The position numbers were made by a program, and so were the translations under genes. A stretch of DNA of 64,000 nt. Source: Micromonospora sp. MA102 (GTDB lineage Bacteria > Actinomycetota > Actinomycetes > Mycobacteriales > Micromonosporaceae). Where the stretch lies: the NCBI RefSeq assembly GCF_025460765.1, contig NZ_JAMWEG010000003.1, positions 496,001 to 560,000 on the forward strand, read 5' to 3'. Below are positions 36,572-48,233 of this stretch, piece by piece (position 1 is the stretch's first letter; each line of letters begins with the position of its first letter). A model generated the notes under the pieces. It saw only the letters and a program-made list of their open reading frames with translations. It did no database searches and was not told the DNA's origin.

Positions 36572-37405
36572 GTGGACGAGCGGATCCGGCTGCGGCTGGA
36601 CGTCTCGTACGACGGCACCGATTTCTCCGGCTGGGCCGCCCAGCCCGCCCGCCGCACGGTCGCCGGGGTGCTCATGGAGACCCTGGACCTGGTCCTCGGC
36701 GCGGGCACCGCGACCGGGCTGACCGTGGCCGGCCGCACCGACGCCGGTGTGCACGCCACCGGGCAGGTCTGCCACCTCGACCTGCCGGCCGAGGTGTGGC
36801 GGCAGTACGACGGGAGGCTGCTGCGCCGGCTGGCCCGGCTGCTCCCGCCCGACGTGCGGGTGCGGGCGATGACCGAGGTGCCGGCCGACTTCGACGCCCG
36901 CTTCTCGGCCACGTTCCGCCGCTACGAGTACCGGGTGACCGACGCGCCGTGGGGCGCCGAGCCGCTGCGCCGCACCGACACCCTCGCCTGGCCGAAGCCG
37001 CTGGACCTGGCGGCGCTGAACGCCGCCGCGGCCGGCCTGGTGGGGGAGCACGACTTCGCCGCGTACTGCCGGCGCAAGGAGAACGCCACCACGCTGCGCG
37101 AGGTGACCCGGCTGGACTGGCGGCGCGAGCCGGACGGGATCCTGGTCGCCACGGTGCAGGCCGACGCGTTCTGCCAGAACATGGTGCGCAGCCTGGTCGG
37201 CGCCATGCTGGTGGCCGGGGACGGCCGCCGGCCGGTCGAGTGGCCGGCGGGCCTGCTGGACCGCCGGGAACGCGCCAGCGAGGTGACCGTGGCGCCCGCG
37301 CACGGGCTGGCCCTGGTCGAGGTCGGCTACCCGGCCGACCCGGCCGAGTACGCCCGCCGCGCCGACCTCACCCGCCGGCTCCGGGTGCCGGTCGCCGAGG
37401 GCTGA
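36572..37405 (+). CDS. truA: tRNA pseudouridine synthase A
   Basis: Makes pseudouridine at positions 38-40 of the tRNA anticodon stem. It has 277 residues from the GTG at 36572, which lies six bases after AGGAGG; an in-frame ATG at 36557 is upstream of that site. The catalytic aspartate is D57 in GRTDAGVHATGQ (54-65). The second conserved block FCQNMVRSLVGAML is near 205. It is the usual neighbour of rplQ. Confidence 0.96.
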   Translation: MDERIRLRLDVSYDGTDFSGWAAQPARRTVAGVLMETLDLVLGAGTATGLTVAGRTDAGVHATGQVCHLDLPAEVWRQYDGRLLRRLARLLPPDVRVRAMTEVPADFDARFSATFRRYEYRVTDAPWGAEPLRRTDTLAWPKPLDLAALNAAAAGLVGEHDFAAYCRRKENATTLREVTRLDWRREPDGILVATVQADAFCQNMVRSLVGAMLVAGDGRRPVEWPAGLLDRRERASEVTVAPAHGLALVEVGYPADPAEYARRADLTRRLRVPVAEG

Positions 37406-37415
37406 GCACAGCGGA

Positions 37416-37452
37416 ACGGCCCGCCGCCCCCGGAACGGAGACGACGGGCCGT
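37416..37452. terminator. bidirectional terminator, truA / membrane protein
   Basis: ACGGCCCG and CGGGCCGT arms with an 18-21 base middle lie between two convergent genes. Confidence 0.55.
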
Positions 37453-37463
37453 GGTGGCCAAGC

Positions 37464-38717
37464 TCAGTTGCGGGTGCTGTCCTGGCCGGCGGTGCCCTCG
37501 GTCGGACCGTCGGTGGGCTGGCTGGCCATACCGCCGCTGGCCCGATGCTCCAGCACGCCCCGGTTCAGGTAGACCTCGATCATGTCGTACAGGATGTCCC
37601 GGGCCTTCGTGTCGCCGGAGCTGATCCGTTCCCCGTCGGCCCGGGTGACGACGCAGTAGGCGAGGTAGTGGCCGCGGACCTGCCAGCCGACCCGGGCGGC
37701 GGCCGTGGCCACCACCTCGGTGTCCTTGTCCGCCGCCATGCCGCGGAACCGGCCCTGCCGTTCGTCCAGCATCGGGCGGATCCGGTCGCGCGCCCGCTGC
37801 GCGCTGGCCACGTCGGTGAGGTTGAACAGGCCGGCGGTGAGCAGGTGGTCGCCGTCGGGGGAGCGGAGGGTGGCCCGGACCACCTGGTTGCAGCCGAGAC
37901 GGACCAGCAGGTCGGCGATCTCGCCGGTGGCCGCGACCGCGCAGCTGGCGCTGGAGTGCGTCTTCAGCACCCGGTATGCCGGCTGCCCGTCGGCCACCAC
38001 GAGCTGCTGGCCGGGGAAGACCTCCTTGGCGGTGAGCGCCGCCTGGTCGGTGTCCCGGGAGTCCAGGTCGGTGCCGTCGGGGGCGGCGGACTGCTCCACC
38101 ACCGGCTGGCTGCTCTGCTGGCTGGCCGGTGGCGTGGCGGTCCGGTCCTCCAGGAGGGCGGCGACGGCCAGCCCGGTGAGGGCGAGCAGCATCAGCACGG
38201 CGGCGCCGCCGATCAGCACCTGCCAGGCCCGGCCGCCGCGCCGGCGATCGGCCCGGCGGGACCGGGTCAGGTCCAGCGGATCGGTGGTCCGGACGATCGG
38301 GTCGGCCGGCGTCGACGTCGTGGGGGTCGACGCCGCGTGGGTCGATGCCGCGTGGGTCGATGCCGCCGGCCTCGGCGCCGCGGCCGGCGTCGGCTGCGGT
38401 GCCGGTGCCGGTGGCGCGGGCGATGGCACGGCGGGCGTGGGCTGCGGCACGGGAGCGGGCTCCCGGGGCGGTGCGGGCCGGCTCGGCGCCGGAGCTGGGG
38501 GCGCCGGGGCCGGCGCCCGGGCGACGTCGGCGGCCGGTCGGGTGGGCCGGACCGGTGGCGGCAGCGACGGGGTGGGGAAGCGGGACGGCGAGGGACCCGC
38601 AGGCGGAGCCGCCGCGTCCCCGGGCACGGACGGGTCCGACCCGGGCCGCGGGTACTCCAGGAAGGCGTCCTCATCGGACTCGTACCGATACACCATGTTG
38701 GCTACAGTAGGGGCCAT
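37464..38717 (-). CDS. Pro-rich single-pass membrane protein
   Basis: A 417-residue protein of unknown function. The start is the ATG at 38717 (MAPTVANMVYRYESDEDAF), with AAAGGGAC just before it. Residues about 25-160 are Pro/Ala-rich and cytoplasmic, including ASTHA repeats and a basic stop-transfer flank (RRADRRRGGR). One membrane helix lies at about 167-190. The C-terminal domain of about 225 residues is predicted outside and has three cysteines (in SSCAV, LGCNQ and AYCVV). No family recognised. It is divergent from the methyltransferase gene, with about 95 bases between. Confidence 0.7.
   Translation of the reverse strand: MAPTVANMVYRYESDEDAFLEYPRPGSDPSVPGDAAAPPAGPSPSRFPTPSLPPPVRPTRPAADVARAPAPAPPAPAPSRPAPPREPAPVPQPTPAVPSPAPPAPAPQPTPAAAPRPAASTHAASTHAASTPTTSTPADPIVRTTDPLDLTRSRRADRRRGGRAWQVLIGGAAVLMLLALTGLAVAALLEDRTATPPASQQSSQPVVEQSAAPDGTDLDSRDTDQAALTAKEVFPGQQLVVADGQPAYRVLKTHSSASCAVAATGEIADLLVRLGCNQVVRATLRSPDGDHLLTAGLFNLTDVASAQRARDRIRPMLDERQGRFRGMAADKDTEVVATAAARVGWQVRGHYLAYCVVTRADGERISSGDTKARDILYDMIEVYLNRGVLEHRASGGMASQPTDGPTEGTAGQDSTRN
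38311..38370 (-). repeat. four 15-bp in-frame repeats
   Basis: Units start at 38311, 38326, 38341 and 38356 on the plus strand, with consensus GTCGATGCCGCGTGG. They encode five-residue ASTHA-type repeats in the Pro-rich arm of the membrane protein. Confidence 0.75.
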
Positions 38718-38813
38718 TGTCCCTTTCGTGGGTAATATCGGCAAAATCTCGCGGAGTGGCGTCCCGTCCTGCCCGCCGTACCGTCGCGGGCGCCGCTCCC
38801 GGCCGGTGCGACA

Positions 38814-39428
38814 ATGCCCGACGTGACCGGCGACCACTACTTCACCGCTGAACCCACGACCCCCGCCCAGCCGCGCGAGGTCGAGTTCTCCGTCGCCGGG
38901 CGCGACTACACCCTCGCCTCGTCCGCCGGCGTCTTCTCCGCCGCCCGGCTGGACCCCGGGACCGCGGTGCTGCTGCGCAAGGCCGACCTGCCCGCGTACG
39001 ACGCCACCGGTCCACTGCTCGACGTCGGATGCGGCTTCGGGCCGATCACCTGCGTGCTGGCCAGCAGCGCGCCGGCCGCCACCGTCTGGGCGGTCGACGT
39101 CAACCAGCGGGCCCGCGACCTCACCGCCGCCAACGCCACCCGGGTCGGCGCTGCCGACCGGGTCCGGGTGGCCGCGCCCGACGACGTACCCGCCGACGTC
39201 GAATTCGCCGAGATCTGGTCCAACCCGCCCATCCACATCGGCAAGGCGGAGCTGCACGAGCTGCTGCGGCGCTGGCTGCCCCGGCTCACCCCGGACGGGG
39301 TGGCCTGGCTGGTCGTCGCCCGGCACCTCGGCGGCGACTCGCTGCACCGCTGGCTGGTCGAGCAGGGCTGGCGGGTCGAGCGGCACGCCAGCCAGAAGGG
39401 CTACCGGGTGCTCCGGGTCACCCGGTAA
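38814..39428 (+). CDS. class I SAM methyltransferase, RsmC/RlmG-like
   Basis: A 204-residue methyltransferase with one Rossmann domain. SAM-binding motif I is LLDVGCGFGPI at 68-78, the acidic residue of motif II is in AVDVNQ (93-98), and the catalytic motif IV is NPPIHIGK at 137-144. NPP with IHxGK is typical of the MTS domain of RsmC/RlmG, which methylate guanine N2 in rRNA. It is half the length of RsmC, so it is the catalytic half only; the true substrate is not determined. The start may be the GTG at 38823. Confidence 0.8.
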   Translation: MPDVTGDHYFTAEPTTPAQPREVEFSVAGRDYTLASSAGVFSAARLDPGTAVLLRKADLPAYDATGPLLDVGCGFGPITCVLASSAPAATVWAVDVNQRARDLTAANATRVGAADRVRVAAPDDVPADVEFAEIWSNPPIHIGKAELHELLRRWLPRLTPDGVAWLVVARHLGGDSLHRWLVEQGWRVERHASQKGYRVLRVTR

Positions 39429-39469
39429 TCCGGTGTCGCTCGCCCCCGCCCCTCGGGGAGGATGCCCGC

Positions 39470-41146
39470 GTGGGATACGTGGACGTGGCAGGGGTCAGGC
39501 ACATCCTCCCGGACGGCCGGGAACTCTTCGCCGAGGTGTCGTTCCGGGTCGGTGAGGGCGCCAAGGTGGCGCTCGTCGGCCCCAACGGCGCCGGCAAGAC
39601 CACCCTGCTGCGCATGGTCGCCGGCGACCTGCCGGTGAAGACCGGCGCCGTCGCCCGCGCCGGCGGGCTCGGCGTGATGCGCCAGTTCATCGGCATGATC
39701 GGTGACGAGTCGACCCTCGCCGACCTGGCGCTGTCGCTCGCCCCGCCCGCGCTACGGGACGCAGGTCGCCGCCTCGCCGACACCGAGGCGGCCATGCGGG
39801 CGGCCGAGGTCCGCGGCAAGTTCAGCAGCGCCGCCGGCAAGGCGCAGCTCGCGTACGCGGACGCCCTGGCCGCCTGGGGCGAGACCGGCGGGTACGACGC
39901 CGAGGTGCTCTTCGACACCGTCGCCACCATCGTCCTCGACCTGCCCTGGGACGCCGCCCGGGAGCGACCGGTGCGGACCCTGTCCGGCGGCCAGCAGAAG
40001 CGGTTCGCGCTGGAACTGCTGCTCCGCGGCCCCGACGAGGTGCTCCTCCTCGACGAGCCGGACAACTTCCTCGACGTACCCGGCAAGCGCTGGCTGGAGG
40101 CCCGGCTGCGCGAGTCCGGCAAGTCCGTGCTCTACGTCTCGCACGACCGGGAACTGCTCGCCCAGACCGCCGACCGGGTGGTCGCCGTGGAGGGCGGCAG
40201 CGCGTGGGTGCACCCGGGTGGCTTCGCCAGCTGGCACGAGGCCCGCGTCGCCCGGCACGCCCGACTCGACGAGCTGCGCCGCCGCTGGGACGAGGAGCAC
40301 CAGAAGCTGCGCGAGCTGATGCTCATGTACAAGCAGAAGGCCGCGTACAACGACGGGCTGGCCTCCCGCTACCAGGCCGCGCAGACCCGGCTGCGCAAGT
40401 TCGAGGAGGCCGGGCCGCCGCCCGTACCCCCGAAGGAGCAGGACATCCGGATGCGCTTGACCGGCGGGCGGACCGGGAAGCGCGCGGTGATCGCCGAGCA
40501 GCTCGAACTGGACGGCCTGACCTACCCCTTCGACCTGGAACTCTGGTACGGCGACCGGGTCGCGGTGCTCGGCGCGAACGGGACCGGGAAGTCGCACTTC
40601 CTGCGCCTGCTCGCCCGCGGTGGCACCGACCCGGACCCGGCCAACATCCCGGTCGACGGGGCGAAGCTGACGCCCGTGGCGCACGGCGGCCAGGTGCGCC
40701 TCGGCGCGCGGGTCCGGCCCGGCCACTTCTCGCAGACCCACGACCGGCCCGAGCTGATGGAGAAGACGCTCGTCGACATCCTGTGGCGGGGCGACGAGCA
40801 CCGGGCCGGCATGGACCGGCACGCGGCCATGGCCGCACTGTCCCGGTACGAGCTGGCCGGGCAGGGTGACCAGCGGTTCGGCACCCTCTCCGGCGGCCAG
40901 CAGGCGCGCTTCCTCGTGCTGCTGCTGGAGCTGTCCGGGGCGACCCTGCTGCTGCTCGACGAGCCGACCGACAACCTCGACCTGGCCTCCGCCGAGGCCC
41001 TCGAAGCGGGGCTGGACGCGTTCGCCGGGACGGTGGTGGCGGTCACCCACGACCGGTGGTTCACCCGCTCCTTCGAGCGGTTCGTGCTGTTCCGCGGCGA
41101 CGGTGAGGTGGTGGAGACCCCGGAGCCGGTCTGGGACGTCGGGTGA
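39470..41146 (+). CDS. ABC-F family ATPase
   Basis: A soluble 558-residue protein with two ABC domains and no membrane part, the ABC-F layout of translation factors and some antibiotic-protection proteins. Domain 1 has GPNGAGKTT (37-45), LSGGQQKR and LLLDEPDNFLD. Domain 2 has GANGTGKSH (368-376), LSGGQQAR and LLLDEPTDNLD. The connecting linker (about 250-330) is charged and helical, as needed to reach the peptidyl-transferase centre. The GTG at 39470 follows GGGGAGGA. A housekeeping role (EttA-like) and drug protection cannot be told apart by eye. Confidence 0.85.
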   Translation: MGYVDVAGVRHILPDGRELFAEVSFRVGEGAKVALVGPNGAGKTTLLRMVAGDLPVKTGAVARAGGLGVMRQFIGMIGDESTLADLALSLAPPALRDAGRRLADTEAAMRAAEVRGKFSSAAGKAQLAYADALAAWGETGGYDAEVLFDTVATIVLDLPWDAARERPVRTLSGGQQKRFALELLLRGPDEVLLLDEPDNFLDVPGKRWLEARLRESGKSVLYVSHDRELLAQTADRVVAVEGGSAWVHPGGFASWHEARVARHARLDELRRRWDEEHQKLRELMLMYKQKAAYNDGLASRYQAAQTRLRKFEEAGPPPVPPKEQDIRMRLTGGRTGKRAVIAEQLELDGLTYPFDLELWYGDRVAVLGANGTGKSHFLRLLARGGTDPDPANIPVDGAKLTPVAHGGQVRLGARVRPGHFSQTHDRPELMEKTLVDILWRGDEHRAGMDRHAAMAALSRYELAGQGDQRFGTLSGGQQARFLVLLLELSGATLLLLDEPTDNLDLASAEALEAGLDAFAGTVVAVTHDRWFTRSFERFVLFRGDGEVVETPEPVWDVG

Positions 41147-41176
41147 GGGCGCGCCGACCGGCATAGGGTGGATCTC

Positions 41177-42130
41177 GTGACTGAGATGACCTACCGCCGG
41201 CTCGGCGACTCCGGACTCGTGGTGTCCGTCGTCGGCATCGGCTGCAACAACTTCGGCCGCAAGCTCGACCTCGACGGCACCCGCGCGGTCGTGGACGCCG
41301 CGCTCGACGCCGGGATCAACTTCTTCGACACCGCCGACATCTACGGTGAGCCGCAGGGCAGCTCCGAGGAGCTGCTCGGGCAGGCGCTCAAGGGCCGCCG
41401 GGACGACGTGGTGGTCGCCACCAAGTTCGGCATGGACATGCACGGGTTGAACGGGCCGGACCACGGCGCCCGGGGCGCCCGCCGCTACATCGCCCGGGCG
41501 GTCGAGGCGTCCCTGCGCCGCCTCGACACCGACCACATCGACCTCTACCAGATGCACGAGCCCGACCCGGGCACCCCGATCGACGAGACCCTCGCCGCGC
41601 TGGACGACCTGGTCACCGCCGGCAAGGTGCGCTACCTCGGCAACTCGAACTTCGCCGGCTGGCAGATCGCCGACGCCGACTGGACCGCCTCCTCCCAGGG
41701 CCGCACCCGCTTCATCTCCGCGCAGAACCACTACTCGCTGCTGGAGCGGAGCGTCGAGGCCGAGGTGATCCCGGCGTGCGAGCGGTTCGGCCTCGGCATG
41801 CTGCCGTTCTTCCCGCTGGCCAACGGCCTGCTGACCGGCAAGTACAAGCGGGACGAGGCCCCGCCCGCCGGCAGCCGGCTCTCCGGCGGCGGCCGGTACG
41901 CCGAGCGCCTCGCCGCCGCCGACTGGGACACCATCGAGGCCGTCGAGGCGTACGCGGCCGAGCGCGGGATCAGCATGCTCCAGGTGGCCATCGGCGGGCT
42001 CGCGGCCCGGCCCGCGGTGACCTCGGTGATCGCCGGCGCCACCACGCCCGAGCAGGTACGCGCCAACGCCGAGGCGGGCACCTGGCAGCCCACCGACGAG
42101 GACCTCGACACCCTCGACGCGATCCTCTGA
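41177..42130 (+). CDS. aldo/keto reductase
   Basis: NADPH-dependent oxidoreductase of the AKR superfamily, resembling the YghZ/Kv-beta-like group. It has 317 residues. The catalytic tetrad is visible: D51, Y56, K83 and H127 (in FFDTADIYG, ATKFG and YQMHEPD). The GTG at 41177 follows GGGTGGA; a TTG-type start at 41168 or the ATG at 41186 are alternatives. The substrate is unknown. It lies 30 bases after the ABC-F gene and may share its transcript. Confidence 0.85.
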   Translation: MTEMTYRRLGDSGLVVSVVGIGCNNFGRKLDLDGTRAVVDAALDAGINFFDTADIYGEPQGSSEELLGQALKGRRDDVVVATKFGMDMHGLNGPDHGARGARRYIARAVEASLRRLDTDHIDLYQMHEPDPGTPIDETLAALDDLVTAGKVRYLGNSNFAGWQIADADWTASSQGRTRFISAQNHYSLLERSVEAEVIPACERFGLGMLPFFPLANGLLTGKYKRDEAPPAGSRLSGGGRYAERLAAADWDTIEAVEAYAAERGISMLQVAIGGLAARPAVTSVIAGATTPEQVRANAEAGTWQPTDEDLDTLDAIL

Positions 42131-42140
42131 CCGACCCCAC

Positions 42141-42176
42141 GCTGCCCCGGCCCGCCTCTCCGGCTGCCGGGGCAGC
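42141..42176 (+). terminator. terminator after the aldo/keto reductase
   Basis: Stem GCTGCCCCGG/CCGGGGCAGC with a 16-base loop, ten bases after the stop codon. Confidence 0.65.
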
Positions 42177-42218
42177 ATGCTGTCCGCCCCCGGTCACACC
42201 GTCTGAACGGACAGCATG
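42176..42218. repeat. 11-bp inverted repeat before the thi promoter
   Basis: CATGCTGTCCG (42176-42186) and CGGACAGCATG (42208-42218) are perfect complements separated by 21 bases. It begins at the last base of the preceding terminator and could extend it or be an operator. Confidence 0.5.
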
Positions 42219-42291
42219 ACGTGAGTGAGAGGTCACGCGCTGTCCCCGTGCTCCATCTGGGACGGTCGGTGGGAAATTCCCCATCCGCCCC

Positions 42292-42320
42292 TTGGCGGAT
42301 CCGCGCCCACGTCGTACGGT
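42292..42320 (+). promoter_or_regulatory. probable thi operon promoter
   Basis: TTGGCG (42292-42297), a 17-base spacer and TACGGT (42315-42320), just upstream of the TPP riboswitch. Confidence 0.6.
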
Positions 42321-42336
42321 AGGCCCGCAAGTGACC

Positions 42337-42425
42337 CACGGGAGCCCGGTGCCACCGGGCTGAGAGGGGGGCTGGAAGCCCCCGACCGTCGAACCTGATC
42401 CGGGTAATGCCGGCGCAGGGAGGAG
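42337..42425 (+). promoter_or_regulatory. TPP riboswitch (THI element)
   Basis: Thiamine pyrophosphate aptamer. The conserved CTGAGA is at 42360-42365, and GAACCTGATCCGGGTAAT followed by GCCGGCGCAGGGA begins at 42391; both are hallmark segments. The 3' edge of the aptamer runs directly into GGGAGGAG, the ribosome binding site of thiE, with no terminator stem between. Control is therefore most likely at translation initiation. Confidence 0.95.
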
Positions 42426-42432
42426 AGTTGCC

Positions 42433-43059
42433 GTGCCGTCCCTGGGACGACTGCATCTGATCACCGACACCCGGCCGGGGCGGGAGCCCCTCGCTGTGCT
42501 GCGTGCCGCCCTGCCGGTGGCCCGCGCCGAGCTGGTCGTCCAGGTCCGGGTGGAGGACGACGCCACCGATCGGGAGGCGTACGAGCTGGCCGGCCGGGTG
42601 GTCGGGCTGTGCCGGCCGTACGGGGCGACGTGCCTGGTCAACGACCGGCTGCACGTGGCGCTGGCGGTCGGCGCCGCCGGGGGCCACGTCGGCGCGGAGG
42701 ACCTGCCGGTGGCGGCCGCCCGCCGGGTGCTCGGCGTCGGCGCCGTGCTCGGCGCGACCGCGCGGGAGCCGGGCGGCGCCGCCGCGGCGGTCGCCGCCGG
42801 GGCCAGCTACCTGGGCGTGGGCCCCTGTCACGCGACCACCACCAAGTCCGGCCTGCCCGAGCCGATCGGCCCGGCCGGGCTGCGCGCGGTGGCCGGTGCC
42901 GTGGACGTGCCGGTGATCGCCATCGGCGGGGTGACCGCCGCGTCGGTGCCGGCGTTGCGGGCCGCCGGGGCGTACGGGGTGGCGGTGGTCGGTGCGCTGT
43001 CCGGCAGCCCCGATCCCGGCCGCACGACCGCCGAGCTGATCGAGGCGCTGGCGTGCTGA
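42433..43059 (+). CDS. thiE: thiamine-phosphate synthase
   Basis: Joins HMP-pyrophosphate with the thiazole phosphate to give thiamine phosphate. It has 208 residues, a TIM barrel. Present are N70-D71 (the magnesium site), GGHVGAEDLP (83-92) and the phosphate loop GVGPCHATTTK (128-138). The first motif, normally QxRxK, reads Q37-V-R39-V-E41, so the usual lysine is glutamate. The GTG at 42433 follows GGGAGGAG, the riboswitch-controlled site. First gene of the thi operon; overlaps thiO by seven bases. Confidence 0.88.
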   Translation: MPSLGRLHLITDTRPGREPLAVLRAALPVARAELVVQVRVEDDATDREAYELAGRVVGLCRPYGATCLVNDRLHVALAVGAAGGHVGAEDLPVAAARRVLGVGAVLGATAREPGGAAAAVAAGASYLGVGPCHATTTKSGLPEPIGPAGLRAVAGAVDVPVIAIGGVTAASVPALRAAGAYGVAVVGALSGSPDPGRTTAELIEALAC

Positions 43060-44131
43060 CCCGACCGGACGTCGCCATCGTGGGGGCGGGACCGGTCGGG
43101 CTGGCGATCGCGTGGCGGTGCGCGTCCCGTGGGCTGCGCGTGACCGTCCACGATCCCGCTCCCGGCTCCGGGGCCTCGCACGTCGCCGCCGGGATGCTCT
43201 CCCCGGTCGCCGAGGCGTACTTCGGTGAGCACGAGCTGACCGCCCTGCTCGCCGAGTCCGCCGCCCGCTGGCCCCGCTTCGCCGCCGACCTGGCCGAGGC
43301 GGCCGGCGCCGACGTCGGCTACCGGGCCGACGGCACCCTGGTGGTCGGGCTCACCGCCGACGACCTGGCCGAGGCGCGGCGGCTCTGGTCGTACCAGCAG
43401 GGGTTGGGACTGCCGATCACGCTGCTGCGCCCCTCGGAGCTGCGCGACCGCGAGCCGGCGCTGGCCCCGCGCGTGCGTGGCGGCGCGGTCGCGCCCGGCG
43501 ACCACCAGGTCGACCCGCGCCGGCTGGTCCCCGCGCTGCGGGCGGCGGCCGAGCGGGTCGGCGCGGTGCTGAGCCCGGCCCGGGTCGGCGCGCTGTCCGA
43601 GGTGGACGCGGAGGTCACCGTGGTGGCGGCCGGCTGCGGCGCCGCCGCGCTGACGGGGGTGCCGGTCCGGCCGGTCAAGGGCCAGGTGCTCCGGCTCCGC
43701 GCGCCCGGTCGCGGCGCGCCGGACTTCCGGCACGTGATCCGGGGGTACGCCGACGGCGAGTCGGTCTATCTCGTGCCCCGGGACAGCGGCGAGGTCGTGG
43801 TCGGGGCGACCGTCGAGGAGCGCGCCGACACCGAGGTGACCGCCGGGGCGGTGCTCCGGCTGCTCCGCGCCGCCGTCGACCTGGTGCCGGAGCTGGCCGA
43901 GTACGACCTGGTGGAGGCGACCGCCGGGCTGCGCCCCGGCACGCCGGACAACGCGCCGATCATCGGGCCGCTGCCCGGCCGGCCCGGCGTGCTCGTCGCC
44001 ACCGGGCACCACCGGCACGGCATCGTGCTCACCCCGGTCACCGCCGACCTGGTCACCGAGCTGATCGTCACCGGCGAGCCGGACCCGATGCTCGCCCCCT
44101 TCACCCCGGACCGGTTCGGGAAGGAGCCCAG

Positions 44132-44141
<10 letters not shown>
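43053..44141 (+). CDS. thiO: glycine oxidase ThiO
   Basis: FAD enzyme that oxidises glycine to iminoglycine, the C-N donor for thiazole synthesis in aerobes (replacing ThiH). It has 362 residues from the GTG at 43053, with the dinucleotide-binding GAGPVG at 11-16 and the C-terminal substrate/FAD motif around ATGHHRHGIVLTP. It overlaps the thiE end and the thiS start. The ThiO choice, together with thiS and thiG next door, fits an aerobic actinobacterium. Confidence 0.92.
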
Positions 44142-48188
<4,047 letters not shown>

Positions 48189-48193
48189 GCGCC

Positions 48194-48229
48194 GCCGGGG
48201 GCCGGGCCGCTGGTCGACCCGGCCCCGGC
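48194..48229. terminator. terminator between thiC and the convergent gene
   Basis: GCCGGGGGCCGGG pairs with CCCGGCCCCGGC (one mismatch) around an 11-base loop, between two convergent stop codons. Confidence 0.65.
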
Positions 48230-48233
48230 AGGC

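Noticed and set aside
39470-41146. ABC-F gene as a certain antibiotic-resistance determinant
   Set aside because: Housekeeping ABC-F proteins look the same at this level; no linked biosynthetic cluster is present.
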